In this document: positions 23,901 through 38,900 of the stretch, piece after piece
How the letters are laid out: every line of letters begins with the position of its first letter
Numbering within the stretch: position 1 is the stretch's first letter
Assembly (NCBI RefSeq): GCF_963966145.1
Contig: NC_091046.1
Span: 10,912,001 to 10,976,000 of the forward strand
Direction: 5' to 3'
Length of the DNA: 64,000 nt
From: Tenebrio molitor
Lineage: Eukaryota; Arthropoda; Insecta; Coleoptera; Tenebrionidae
Program-made: the position numbers and the translations under genes
Notes under the pieces: model-generated
What the model was told of the DNA's origin: nothing
What the model saw: only the letters and a program-made list of their open reading frames with translations
Databases searched by the model: none

Positions 23901-26900
23901 CAGATTTGCACAACTTCTCACACTGTACAACAAACATCTTTTCACATGTCTTGAAAGTAAAATTATTGGAACACCCGCCTTATAGGCTTTATATGGCACC
24001 TTTTGATTTCTTTTTGTTCCCCAAATTAAATTTTTAAAACTTAAAGGGCCGGTTGCAGCAACGCCAGTTAAAGTTAACTGTAGGCTAAAATGCTTCGTTA
24101 CTTTAGTTACCTATTGTTATGACAATGTTTTCGTATAGTTTAATCTGTAGTTAATGCTGCTCATGCTGGTGCAACTGGCCCTAAGTTGTTGAAATTATTT
24201 AAAAAAAATATGAAGAAAGTGTTAAATTGAGTAGTGAATATTTTGAGAAAATGGAGAAAATAAAAACATTTTTTGGAAAGTAACATTTGTTTCACTGAAT
24301 AGCATAAACTTGCAGTGCAAACTACATAAAAACAACATTATGATTATACTTTCAAAGTTAACTAAATTTCTATTGAGTGGTGCAACAGTTGGCTTTGGCT
24401 TTTTAAAGAGAAATTTGCAAACAAAAGAACACTCACAACACCAGGGAGAATATTTTCTGCATATATTAAGTGACGCTCAATGGTCGATTAAAAACCAGAT
24501 TTTAATGAATAAACACAGATAAATTTTATGTTTTTTTTTTTTTCATTTAAGTTAAGATGTCGCTTTTCTCCTTCATATCATATAATTAACCACAATTTTC
24601 TTCTCTTGAAATTGGAGAGTATGCCGTCAACTTTATTTGACCATTTTTAATCCTCACAAAACTTACTTATCTACTTATTTGACTCCTGAACAGTAATAAC
24701 CATGCAACCAAAATTACAATTTAGAATTTAATCTTGTTTAACACAGATCATTGGAATAATTAGAAAAAATATTATTCGCCGCAACTGCAATTTTTTATAC
24801 GAGGTGTATCTAAAATGGGTGTGTTAATTTTAACACGTACTAGAGCTCGTTAAATGAACCGTTTTTTCTATTTGAATTTTTTACGAAAAATTGTTACAAA
24901 TTGATGTAAAATTGGAATAAATTATTTAGCTATCAAAATATAAATCTTACGCTTTTACACGAGTGGTGCGTTCTCAATCGACTCTCCAACGCCAACTTCC
25001 ACGCCAAATTTAAAAAAACACCCTTTATAGGTAGTTAATCATACAAAAAGACTTGTTCGGTCCCGTTAGTCGGTACCGCTCGGGAATTGTCGGACGGTAA
25101 ACAAGACTCGTTTGGTAAAAATTTGGGGGCAAACAATTTTGGAAATCTTTTGCGAATTTTGCCAAAATGTTATAGAGAAAAGTTTCATAAATTGGCGAGT
25201 TCTTCCAGTGGTTAAAATTAACACACGTATTTCAAATACACCTGTATACTCGTAGAGATTCTCGAAATGTTGGTGTTCAACGATCACGTCATCGATCGGT
25301 TCTGGGAAAAAGTATATGTAATCAAAAACTGGTTACAAAGTTAAAAATTATTCTCCAATACTCACTGTAGATACGCTTTTATGTATAATATTAAAAAAAA
25401 GTGTGGTTACTGCTCAAGTAATGATTGATTTAATAACAACAATTTACTATTAAAAGGCTAGTTGTTTATTTTAAATTATTATTTACGTATTTGCTTTGGC
25501 ATTATTTTAAATTTTCTTGTACAAAATAAAAACTTGTAAGGATTCTTTATCCTGGAAGTACCTTAATTTGTCAAGGGAATTAACCCACTGAACTAGATAC
25601 GCTCAATCAACATTATTGGTGATAAAACATGAAGCACAATTAAAAGTAATCCGTAGGCAACTGAAAGGATGCTTACGATCGTTACGGGGCCGTGCCTCCC
25701 GATACTGCCTTGATTCTTGAATTCAAAGGTCTCGGTGGCCAACGTGAACTTCGAAATATCTTTGAAGAGGGCACTTTTCAACTTTCCAAAGGCGGTCTTT
25801 TCCAAACTCACCGAACCGCATCTTATAATTTCGACTTCTATGGAACTCTGAAACAAACGACGTTTAAACAAAAACACGGAAACAACAAATCGACAATTGT
25901 GTCTCACGAAACGAACGCAATAAAACAGCGACACCGGCGTTCATCACTATTATTAGCCGAGGGCAAAGAGACACAATTCGTTCTGGTTTGACGTGCTTAA
26001 TCGCAATTTTTTTATCAGCAGAGGACGCCGTTTTGCTCGTCAGTTTGCACAGTCTGGGAAACACGTACCTGCACATTTTCGAACGCGCCAGTCTTTATGC
26101 TTAAGTGATCACAGTTCTGTATTTGAATTAGTAGACTAGGAGAAGTTAGATTGCGGAAGGATTGTTTTTCCATCACAAGGGTGCGAGTGCCTTCTATGTG
26201 AAGAAGGGTTAAGGCGGGCATCCGGTCGAAGGACTTCTGACCCAAGACGATGCGTTTACCTCCGGTTATGAAGATTTCGTTGGCCTTTTCAGGTATACGC
26301 AACTTGCTCAGTTCCAGTTCCTGAAAGTAAAAAAAAAAAAAATAGTGAAATCAGGGATGTTTATTTTCCGAGAAGTTGGTGTTCATCACATTTTATTCTT
26401 TCAAGGCTGCCTTCTCAGTATTCCGTGTATGCATATAAAATTAAACACTTGTGAAAATCTAAATAGACTGGGACTGATTAAAAAATGTCCTCAGCCTTGG
26501 AAATGTGTCATCACGCGGCATGCTAAAATGTCAGCTTTTGGTTGTTAAATTGTTGACACTTGGAAAAAAAATTACGATTAAACTTTGCCGTAAAAATATG
26601 AAAAATGTGGTTGTTGTACTCTAAAAAGTGAAAAACAATTTGGATCTAAAATTATAACAAACAAATTTTGAACAGCAACTATTTTGAAACGTACGTACGT
26701 GGGCGGTTCTTTTTTCAGAAACTCAGGACGAATGCTTGTTCATTTAATAAAAAATGGTTTTTGCAAAATTCAAGACAAGTTGCGGACTAGAATGTTTTCC
26801 TAGAATAGTTGCAGTGATTATTCTTACAGGAATACATATGGTATTGTAGATTAAAGTGATTTATGGATTTCAATCGAGTTTCATGACTTCTCAACCACAA

Positions 26901-29900
26901 CGATTATGTAAATAAATCTTAATGCGCAGTTGTTATCTCTAGTCTAGAAGATATTTTTATTTTTCAAACTAAAACTGTTTCCCTTCTGTCTCTGATGTTC
27001 AGCAAAATTGTACATTTTTGAAGAACTCTCATCCATTTTAGCAGTAGAATAAAAACATATCAAATTTTCTTTTCGCAAAAGGAAAATAGAACAAAATATT
27101 TAAAACAGCGGGGACTTCGTGTTAAATCTAATAATTAAACGTATTTTTTATATTTGTATTAATGCGTCAGGTTGATTTATCGAATTAATGTTCAACTTTT
27201 CAAATACGTATTACATTTAGTCATTCATAATTTTAACATTGTGTGAATGCACAACGATGTATAATGACAGTTCCGAGGCGTCATTATCCAATTACAAAGT
27301 ACGTTTAAAAAGATTTTTTTAAGTTAGAAGAAAATTTCGACAACTCGACTCGTAAGCGTTATTGTTGTTAGAATAAATCTAACAATTTTTATTTTTTCTT
27401 CACTGTTTATTCCTTGAAGTGAATTACTTACATTTCTAGACATGCCTCCCTCACTCATATATGTACAGTGTGATTGAAAAAGAATGAGGACAATTTGAAT
27501 TTGGCGCCTAGTGAATAATTTGTCATGTTGGTAACAAGTATTGACAGTAAAAATAAAACTTGATATGATCATGGGCGTATCTACTGGGGAATTGCAAATT
27601 GGTGACAATTGACAAACGAAATCAAAACAATGGGTTTGACCCTGGTTTGACGGAAACCTATGGATAAATCTTGACAGCGATGCTCTTCTGAAGCAAAACT
27701 GCCACACACAAAACATGAAACGCACTATAATTTATGGCGCCAAATTCAACTTGTCCTCATCCTTTTCCAATCACACTGTACTACACTGAGTGGCGGGAAG
27801 ATATGGTACGTATTGGCTTCAATCTCAAGAGTTCTGATTTTCGAGGGGTGATTTTAACATTTAAACATGCATATACTTGGCGAACTAGAAAATATTGGTA
27901 AGTTGCGGGGGTTTAGAGTAAGATAAGTTTTCTATACTCCGTTTCTGAGTTCGATGCCGGTAAGTCGTAAAACCAGGTTGTCATAAATCAATAATAAATC
28001 AGCGCTTAACACACACACATGCAAATTTGTTTTGTCGAGAAGATATTTGCGCTCGGCTCACGTTAACAAATTTCTCATCCTCGTTCTGAAAACTGTGTGC
28101 AGGCGTAAGAGTGAGAAAACATGATGTTTGGAAGATGACAGGTAAGGGATAGTACTTTAGAGCAGAAAATCCAAAAAGTTGAATTATAACATTTTAATAC
28201 TAGTAGAATGGCCTAGGCTGCTTTATAATTAATGATTCATGAAATGTTTCGGACGCACTGGAATCTGTCAGCGCTTCGGTCGTTTCATGGCTTGGCGGCA
28301 TCGGGCTCAGAAACAGAGTATAGTTTGTTAATTTCTACTTTGAGTTACTTTTTTTCATTGTTTGTACCGTATGTTTCAAAAAATGTATGGTCAAGTAGCT
28401 GTGAAAACCAAAATAATCGAAAACGTGTGTCGCACCTTTACATTATTAACTATAACCAAAGACCAAGATTCACATCATCTGACTGAGTTGGCGAATTGCA
28501 GTGCTATTGTACGATACCTAGCCAGCGATAGCGGCACGGTCAAAGGTTAGTAACGGTGGCTCATTCATATAGGAACCGTTCTCCCATCAAAATCATTTTT
28601 GATTTTACTGAAACTGTCGAAAAATCCATAGCCCTATTGTTCATTACTTCAAGACTGTTCTCATTAGATGAGTCAAGCCTTAAGTTCAAATACATATTTT
28701 GTTTTTCACGGCCGCTCTTAACCATCATTTTCATATATTTTTTTCATTTATAACAATTAAAAGAAAAAATCAATTATCATGAGTTTTTAATACAATTATA
28801 AAAATGTAACACAAACATTAGTAACCACGAAACTCGAGGGTTGCGCTTGCGGGTGTGTTCACTTCGAAAATTAGTTTTTTTTTTTAAGTTTAGAGATTTT
28901 AAATTTCGTGTGTTCATGAAGGCACTAGGACTTGCCCCCCGAGCACGTTATTTTAAAACTGCAAAAACTTTGTATGTATAGTATTAAACAACACCATATA
29001 GTGTGAACATTATTTAAAATTGCAAATTTTTATTTATATGGCGTCTGACCTGATTTTTTGTCCGCTCATAAATATTCAACATTAATTAAATCACCCGAAT
29101 ATATTTATGTGACCCGTATAAGCTCCATTTTATCTAAAGTTTTAGTTATTTGATGTGGACGTTGCGTAAGTATGCCGCACACAGTGGGTGACCTGTGACT
29201 CTAGTTAATTATCATCTTCTTTGCGCTCCGTAATTATCTCTCATTCTGTAATCTTAAAAAGAACAAGCGTGTATGTCTTTACATCCATTTTATGATTTGG
29301 TCCAATTCACAGCCGACAACTTCCAGTCAGTCATCAATGTTGATGCAATATTTACCGTACACGAGATTTATTATTTTTTGGAAGAATTTTTCCACGTAGA
29401 TTATTCTAATCTCGATGAATTAATTTAGTTCCACATGTTCAGAACAAGTTGACATTGAAAGGTTAATTAAGCGGTGAAGAGAATGTACCAATTAAGTAGT
29501 TTTATGCACGACCGCTCTGAAAATAAATAGCCAAAGCAATAATTTCGATTGTTCGAAGATAATAAATTGATTGCGAAACTGAAATTGAAGACGGTATCGT
29601 CTTTTCTATTACGTGCTAATAGAGTCATGTTTGGTTCAGTGCAACTGACACACAGAAGATAGGCGGGACGAGATACATTATAATTTATTTGCGAGGGGGC
29701 GCACCTACTCCATTAATGTGTTGTCTCCCATGTAAGGTTGCGATACTCACTACAAACAATAGGTGTAGTAGCCGCTTCTTTTTTCTTCTCACAATGCAGG
29801 TTTCACGTGCAACCACACGCACCGACGAGAGGGTAAATCTGCGTTAGTTAATTAAAATCGTGAATCGAGGGTCTCCGTGTTCAAACAAACAAAATTGGGC

Positions 29901-32900
29901 TGAAATGTTACAGTGGGACCGGGCAACTTCCTCTCGAAGAAATTTTATCTTTGGATTAACAACCGGAAACAAGCGAACTGGTTTATTCAAAGAGACCACC
30001 CTTCAACCTCGGATTCACAGTTTCAAGAGCAAACAATTTAACACAAACACCCCACATTCCACAACATCGAAAGGCACTGACACGCAACTATCGCAGCCAA
30101 CAAAACTAATCCATTATGGTTGTTTTTCGGTGCATCCCCTCGAACAATATGCGGGTTGGTTCTCATCTTTCGGGTGATGACGGTTCCACGAGGGTGCGGT
30201 AATGTCGATTAATCTAGGAAGTTTTAAAGCGTTTCCGGTATAGATCGACATAATGTACAGGATCAGGGTTAATGAACCGGTAAATTTAGGCCTTATTGGC
30301 ACGTCCATTAGACCAGAGGTACTGTTTCTCGTTCTCCGCCTTTATTGCCTTAATTGATTGTGTGAAAGGTCAATAGGGCCGCAGACCCAAGCCTGCTGTT
30401 TTTTATTAGGCGGGTGTTGCAGTTCCTTTCATCAAAGAGCTGAAGCTTAATACGTGAAAATGGCTACGTAAACGTAGACAGTGACCTTCCGACACAAATT
30501 TCTGAGCGACGTGTTAAGGACCCAGTGGCTAAAAATTGACGTTTGCATTTTTGACTTTCATTTTCTTGCGCTTCGCAACTCCCAGTGTGTTGAGAATTTG
30601 GAATTCAAGAAATCACACACCACCAACTGTAGTGAATAATTCACGACCGAGCCATCTATTTATACACTGTTTGTATAAATATACCCAGTGAAAATCGCGA
30701 AACCCTGGTGGTGCAACGTCGCTAGTTAATCAGGTGACTGAATAAACGGTGACTCAAGCAACTACTGACACTTTGTACTAAGGTTGTTACCGAAAAGTCG
30801 CTTTGTTACCAACTGTTGTTTTATTTATAGTTCTGATTTTCAGTGTTTTTCAAAGGAAACAAAGTGTGGCCAATTTTTTTCCGCGTAGGAACAAGACCCA
30901 CGCCGCCGCTATATATTTTGCATTTGAAAAAATAAGTAAAGTTCTGGGAGTTGGTTCACCCGTACCATAAAATGACTAATTTTATCGAAGAATCGTGATA
31001 TATAAAAAACCGGGAAAACCACACCCTCGCTTGTATTTTAAAACGTGAAATCACCTAGATGGGCGAAAGAAAGTGAAATCTGTAGGCGTGAACCTCGCAT
31101 CCTAAAATATTGCCGTAAACTTTTAAACAATCCTCTCCCGTTAGAAGTTTATTTTAAAATTTGCCGTTCCAACTAGAATCGATTTTTTGAAGTCGCGTTT
31201 GAGTGAATCATGTTTTGACCCCGGTGTCACGGTTAATAGAGGTGTAATTTAGAGGAAGAAAGGTTTTCTGTAGATCGGGAAGCACACATCCAACTCTCAT
31301 TACATTTTGATGTTAATCGACGCAGTTCTGATTTGTTCCAGTAATTGACAATGATTCAATTAACTATTAATTAGCCCATTGAATTACACATCAAGAATTC
31401 AGCAGTCGCCCACATGGATCGACCAAATTGGAACCATTCATTAAAACAGTTCGGTGCCGTCAAAGAAACAAAATAAACAGTTGAATGTTAGTTTGGAAAA
31501 AAGAACAGTTGAAGTTGCATAGCTCGATTATAATGTAGCAAGCAGTAGGGCATGAAAGCTGCCAGAAATAAAATCTCATATATTTTTTACTAGTAACAGG
31601 AAGTTGCCGTCTAAAATCGTACGCATAAACATTTTTGGAAAGATTTCGCCACTGGTTGGTGTCTGGAAAATACCTTCGATGCCACATTATTCCAGTACGA
31701 TGGAAAATGGATCATATCTATGTAGGACTTATTAACGTGTTGACAGTTCGGATGCATTTGTAATTATTTATATTTAGCCGAATATCTGAGTAAACGGCGT
31801 CTTTGTTTAATCGTAGAGGAAATTGATAAACATAATGGCATGTTCGGTGATAACCATGTGGACAGAAGACAAGGACGGAGGAGCGAGAAAGTGGGAAGAA
31901 ATTTTTTGTTGCTAATAACACACGCGTTCTGCAGGTGAAGCAACAACGGATGTATCAATCATTCCAATATAAAATTCCATGGTACACGTTATTAAAAAGT
32001 GCGGGGGGCATAAAGACATCAAAAGCACGAGACGAACAGCCTATCTGTAATAAAGTGCTAAAGGAAGATCGAAACGACATGCCGAGAGAAAATAGTTTGT
32101 CTGGCACATGGTGATGCCGCTTCTCCCGCTTTTTTTATGGAAGGATTGTTGGGATGACGTCGAACGGTTTGGTAAAGGCAGGAACTGTGCCCTGTAACGT
32201 CACGTTTCTGGTTAATTCACCACGAAATCGACTGTTGTTTGTGTTCGAATTATTGTCGTTAATTGGGCGAATTCGGGGAAAGTTCAAGGCGACGCTAATT
32301 AGTCAATGCGAAATGCAACTGGCGATTTACGAGGCCGATATTAAAGTAATTATCGGCATCTGGTACACGTGCTCGTCTTACGAGATGGACTAATTAATCG
32401 CCACTAATTTATTAATACGTCAATCATTAGAACGGCGAGAGGAAATAGGAAGGAAGGCAATCAGACGACTACAAGCGCATCTTTCATGTTCGTTTCACGC
32501 ATGATAATAACGGAATGTTAGAGACTAAGCAGGGTCATACGGATTGATTCCACTTGAACAAAAATAAAACCTAAATTAGTGTCAGTTTTTGCTTTGATGA
32601 TGGAGTATTGTCCAGGAAATTGTGCAGCCGAGTGTGCTGCTATATGATTAAATCTGTGCAGACCAGACTGGTGGACGAAGTCAAGTTCGTGACTCTTCAT
32701 TATAGTTTGAGATGTTGCTCTCCGTCAATGACCACCGTCTTATAATCTATTTCAATGATAAATTGTATGCACAGGCCACATGACTATTTAATGAGGGACA
32801 GATAAGTTATCAGTTCGACAAGAGGCTCTTAAATAATTCAAATTTGATTGGTAGAGCAGACAGCATCTGAAGAAGTCCATGAGTAATCGATTTCGCACTT

Positions 32901-35900
32901 CGGCACGAAGTTTCCTGGACAAGATATGGAAAACACTCGTATTTTAAAGACAAGATATCATTTTATGTAGCTTTTGTGGTGTTCCCAATTAAAAAAAAAA
33001 TACGTTGTTATAAGCAACGATATCTTTGTGTCACACAGAACTTTCACAACCATTCTGTTTCCTGATACAGATAGGAACACAATAACAGTTTTGTTCTAAA
33101 CAAAAAAAAACGGCAAAAAATATACAAAAGAATTATGTATGTAATTTTTTCAAAATTGGGATTTTAGTTTTGTTTTAGAGAAAATATTTTTTATGTAACC
33201 CTGATTTATTTAAGAATAAAAAAAAATATTGTCATTTTGGATTATGCGCAATTATACAGTCCGATCAACAAAAAAAAAGGAACGGCAATCGAAATTGTAA
33301 ACATGCAACAGCGATAATGAAGAGAAGTTTTGCCCAATTCTCCAACAAAAACAGTAAATTCAATCACCATTTTCTCCCTTCTCTTTTGTGTTCTTGAATG
33401 AAAACAATTTCTTTAAATAAAATCCACGTAAAAAGTTACAGCGCACGTTTTCAGAAATGTTCTTTTTCGCAACCGCCCCTATCACTTTTTTTGTTGATTA
33501 TATTGTAACGGTTGCTCAAATGAAAAGTTCATCTTTTTGATGAAAGAAGATAGTGCGAAAAGCGAATGATGCCTTTTTTGACTGATGTCAGTTGTGTTTA
33601 GTGAATGTAACGTCTTTTTTTGAGTTGAGTTTCGTTTTTCGTGGAATTATAATCAACTGCTTTCAGAAGTAAACAACATTCGCTTTTTCTATTTCGCGAT
33701 AGTTTTCACCGTGAAACATAAAACTTTTCAACAATAATCGGGTGCTGTTGGAAAATGTGATGAGAAATTTTCATCGTAGAGTTTTAAAAAATGTATCGAT
33801 GAAAGTGGTCAACATTTTCAACATCTATGATTTTAAAATTGTCTTGGTGACTTGGTTTACATTTAATGCTTTAATGCTTACAGATTACACATCGCTGCGA
33901 CTTTCGTCAAATTAAGAGGTTTTATACAGGGTGGACCATCGCATAGCATATTCTCAATAAACCATATTTCTAATCATCCTAGAAATTTGAATTTTGCGGT
34001 CAATAATCTAGATTGAAAGTACTATGGCGGTAAAAAATTTTAGCCGTTACTATCTTGACATTCCCATAAATTGTAAATAAACCTTTAGAAACCGTAACCC
34101 CACTTTCGATTCTTGTCATTTTGACAATCAATTTAAACTGTTTAAAGCTCAGATATTCCAAAAATCCGACAGGAATGAACAAAATTAGAGCAGTCGTACA
34201 ATAGATAACCTGAGGTAAACGTTCTGTGTAGTGGAAATGAGAAAATAATTTCGAGTTTTGAAATTTACCACCCAAAAAATAACATTCATATACATAATTG
34301 ATTTCATACAGGTGTCCCCAAAAAAAAAGTCGAGTCGATAGCTCCCTTATTTATCGGAGGATTTTAATTATCTATACACCAAATTAAACGGCTTAATAAA
34401 TTCACGTATAGCTCCAAGGGCTTCAAGACTCGAGTGTCAAAATATTTTTTTTCAAATGGGATTACTTACTTTTTTTTTAGTAATTCTGATAGAGATTTTA
34501 ATTCTGAAAACAACAATGTATCACAAGTATAACTTCACATAAAAAAATAACACAACTTTTGAAACAAATGACGAGCACCAAGCGAAAAGCTATCAAAATG
34601 CATTGCGTTACAATGTAATAACCAAATTAAGGTAGCTGGAAAAACAAATGACAAATAATAACATGTGGGTTTGCGCAGATATGCCGCCAATGTTTAGCTC
34701 AAAATGGAACATAGATAGTAGCGTTTTTTACAATTTTTTTTGTGATTTTTTGGTATCAGAATTACTAAAAAAAATATGTAATCCCATTTGAAACAAAGAT
34801 ATTTTGACAGTTTAGCCTTGAAGCCCATGGGACCATTTTGTAGCCTATTAACAACCATTTAATTTGGTGTACAGATAATTAAAATCTTCCGATAAATAAC
34901 GGAGTTCTGGACTCGTCTTCTTTTTTGGCGATAAATGTTCATCAAGTGAGCTGTGCATGTGTAAAAGCACCTTTAATTTAGTTACATTACAAAGACAAAA
35001 ACAAATAAAAATTACTTTAATTTAATTAGTAAAAAGACGTAACATTGCTTTTGAAATCAGCAATGTTAAAATGGACAACAAAAGTCACTAGCTTCAGCAG
35101 CTTTAATACCAACAGAAAATCAGATTTTCATGGCTTGCTTAGACACACATTTATATGAAATTAAGTATAATCAAGACGGCAATCATAATGACAATGAAAT
35201 ATGGATTACAATTTGATTTTTTTAAATGACAAACAATGACGGCTAAAATTTTTTGGCCGGCATAGTACAGTTACGGCCACGGAATTTCGTCAGTTATTTT
35301 ACTGTCAATTCGAAAAAACTTGTGTAGCCTAAGCTTTATTGTCATTATGACTGACATTCAAAATGTTTTTGACAGAAATTCTGTCACGCACAATAAAAAT
35401 TGATTGACAAATTGACATCCATGTCAAAAATTCCACTGTGGGGTTAGAAATATATAAAACCTGTTTTACAGCTAATGTCTGTTGAATGACAACGACTGAC
35501 GAAATTCCGTGGCCGTAACTGTACTACAACATGAATTTTTTATTTTTTCAAACAGACGCTCCAAATGTCGTCAGGACGCTAAAAAATGAAAAAAATCAAA
35601 ATTACTTAATTTTTTTATCGATTCCCTGGATTGAAAATATCACATTTCTGATATAAAAAATTATGGAGTCATTAATTTCAAATTGATTGACAATAATTTT
35701 TGCTTCCAAAATGTGAGTAATTTATGACGACGACCCTCGATGGGGGTCATAATTCCTGATTGACAATGGTCGCTTACCGCAAACAACCAGCTGTAAATCA
35801 TAACTGGCGGTACGGTCCTGAATTTGTATAGTATTTGAGACCCTTGTAAATCAAACTTTACCACCGTTTGATGATTTCCGTCATTTTAAAATACTACCAT

Positions 35901-38900
35901 AAATATGCTAGCACTTTGTTGGTAGATGTTAAATGTCGATGTATTCAGTTATTATCCTGATTTAAATACCAACGTTTGTATAATCAAAATCGACATTGTC
36001 CTGTGGATGACCATCGTAAGAAAAAAGTCCGGATTGCTTTATTATGTACTTTGATTATAAAACGCTATTAAAGTCAAATTTCACATTTATTTTACTTTAT
36101 AAAAAGTGATGCGGCCATTTCGTACATCGGAAATTGAAGATTGTGCCTTCTAAATTTCATTTTTTTTGACAATTAAAAAGGGTTTTATCGCAAATATGCT
36201 ATACGATGGTCCACCTGTATTGGCTGTATTCAAAGTTACCAAACATGTAGCCAGAGATATGTCCTGCTCGAATTACATATAAACCTTTTTGATAATCTGG
36301 CACTCACATTAGATATAAAATAACTTTGGTCAAAAATAAAAAATGTCACTTCTTAACGTGGTCCTAACCTTAACTTTTGTTTGTCATTGATATTCCAAGA
36401 CACACTTCACAATCTTGTGAAAAATTCAAAGACTACTTTGATGTATTGAAAAGTAAAACTGCACTAATAACAAAATATGATTAATTTGAGAGTCGGAAAA
36501 CTTTTGCAGGTGCATAAGCGTAATGCATAACAGATGTGTATGTTACAACAGATTCAAATTTCAATATCGAAAAAAATCCAAGGTGAACGGTGTAACAAGT
36601 AATTTAAACGCAAAATTTGTAAATGTCATATTTTAATTAACAAGAAACACCCAGCGCAAATGAAACTGAACCTTATCGCTTGGTTCAAATCACATGTGCA
36701 TACGGTAGACTGCTTTCTGCTGTTGCGCACTTACATTAGTACATTGTATTCAGAAGTGACATTATAAAACTGATTGACGCAATTAAATCGAAGTGATTTG
36801 AATTGATTCACAAAAGACACATTCCACTTTTTTTGTTTTTCCATGGGCAACTATCGATCACTCCCTTTTTTGCACGAGCTCAATTAAACCAAGCGATTAA
36901 TTCCATAAGCAGTGACTCATTTTAGGAAGAAATAGTATTCTTTTATTTAATCTTTACCTTAACTTACGTAAGTTGGGTTAACACACGCATTTATTTATCC
37001 TGTGCGCTATTTTTAATGTTTTACGCCGTCACAACCCGAAGTGACGATGCACGAGCTATGCAAATCTAACGCTAGGTTCTAAATCTTACATTAAATCTGT
37101 TCTGAATGTTATAATATTAAATCTCTAACAAACAAGATACGGTCCGTACAGCCGAGAATTATTTATAGCATTATTCATACGTTATCAGCGATGAATTCTT
37201 CCAATTGGTGACTAATAAAGTTCTGGTTAAAAAATAGCACTGCCAAACAAAAACTCGTGATCGATTCAGATAAACACAAGCAAGAAGACAAAGAAGCGTG
37301 GTTAATGGAAAGGCAAGGTGTATTTATACGGTAATCAAGTTAGTTTTATTAAAATGGAGTCCTTGGCCAAACAAACGCAAAGAAAAACTAGTTTACACAT
37401 ATCCGTTCGTTTGATCCAGTTTCGTAAATCGACTTCATTTATTACCAAGAAATGATTAACCAATTTAAAAGAGCAGCAGAAAGGAACTGATTACTTTAAA
37501 TAGATAATTTTTGCAGGACGTGAATCCCGAGTGCAAAGTGCTAAAGGTGTCGTTATCCTTTCAAGGTATATTTGATGTGACATTTCACTAAAGTTCATTG
37601 TATACAAGCCGTGTTCGAAAACAGTCTCCTCTGACATTGGCCAATTTAACTCATGTTCGTACTGTTGAATATTATTGAAGCAATTTTACGAGTATGACGC
37701 TTGGTGCGACCAGAAAAGTAAACCATTATTTTTTCTTCAGCACGTTTACTTGCTTCTCTGACACTTTAATCAGCGAAGAATGATTTCATACCAAATTAAT
37801 TTTCAGCAACTGTGATAAATACACGCAAAATTAACACGAAATTTTCTCTGAAATGCCGCAGTTGATAAAGTAGGAACGCTGCGTTAGTCAGTCACATTCT
37901 TAAATTAAATTAGCTTTGAGCACTGCAGCTAACAAGAAAAATGTAGCAAATTGTTAAAAATAATTAATTTTTTTTTTCAGTTTCCTACACTTGCAATTCT
38001 TTTGTAGGTCATACCCGACAATTTCGAATTTATCTATTGCTTTCGAAAATAGACCGCCAAGACTAAATTAACTGGATTAAATTAAATGAAAATATAGGAA
38101 GGAAACAACAAACTTGCACTTGAAATGTTGGCCCTATTATTATTCTATTGTCAATTAGGTCGTTGAATGTACGTTTCAAAGCACGCTTTCTTGACCCCTC
38201 GAAGCCCAGAAAATGGTTCTATTTTTAACAATGCTTTGGTCAAATCACATGCGCAACTAGACAAAAACGATCCGAAATGCCTTCGCCATTAACAAGATAA
38301 ACAGATTGCCATCTCTGGTATTAGAATAGAATTTTCAACTCGTAGAAAATAAACACCACCATCTGCAATAACAACAATCACGAATCTTTGTCCCGAAATT
38401 GTTTGTAAATTTGTCTTGACTTTTACGAGAATTTCGTTGTTTTATGGCGTGCGAAGTGTATTAAATGTAAATCCAAATTGTAATTTCGCATATTGTAAAC
38501 ATTGAGGTCGATAACTGTTGGATGGCTGCCTAGATTTGGTTAAATTTCTAATTTTCTGTGCAGATAGTGGCCAAAAGCGGACCTAAAATTCTGTGTCGTT
38601 GACTGTAACTGTATATTTTGTAAACAGTGCAAACCCCTGAAGACCGTCACGTTCTAATTTAATTTTGGTGTTGACAAAGCACGACAGCCCCTTCGCGGTC
38701 GCAGTTAAACAATTTGTCACAATGGACGTGGAGCAAGCTTTCTCTTGTGCGTTTATCTTGCTGGTCGCGCACAAGCTACCAGTTCATGCCCATAAAGACG
38801 CAACCCATATCATGACAAACAAGGTAAATTGAACGAGTCCGAGTCGAGCTACGGGCAAGCAAGTTCGAGAGCCTTAGGTCGATTTTTTAACCCCGAAGAA

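Larger units (their letters stand above)
22516..25676 (-). other. intron 3 of the second LRR-like gene
   Basis: A 3.16 kb intron with two MITE-like elements (24,046-24,181 and 24,797-25,248). I see no other gene in it. Confidence 0.55.
33927..36217. mobile_element. 2.3 kb TA-flanked TIR composite (mariner-like ends)
   Basis: The left end TA-CAGGGTGGACCATCGCATAG and right end ATACGATGGTCCACCTG-TA are inverse with small differences. TA flanks suggest the Tc1/mariner superfamily. No transposase remains; two other inverted-repeat elements are nested inside (34.31-34.93 and 35.27-35.52 kb). Confidence 0.6.

Noticed and set aside
25245..25309. Small exon-like stretch with acceptor CCCAG and donor ACAG|GTGTAT, LRR-like peptide IDDVIVEHQHFENLYEYT
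   Set aside because: Its phases fit neither neighbour, and its donor lies in the right arm of an inverted-repeat element.
25593..25676. Hydrophobic C-terminal extension after the third exon of the LRR-like gene, resembling a GPI or membrane tail
   Set aside because: A good donor (ATC|GTAAGC) precedes it, and joining to the exon at 22,515 rebuilds a repeat unit. The hydrophobic run is best read as intron sequence.
27324..27725. 133-codon minus-strand open frame
   Set aside because: Much of it lies in a TIR element; composition looks random and no domain is seen.
29860..30177. 105-codon plus-strand open frame
   Set aside because: Low-complexity polar composition with no domain or splice support.
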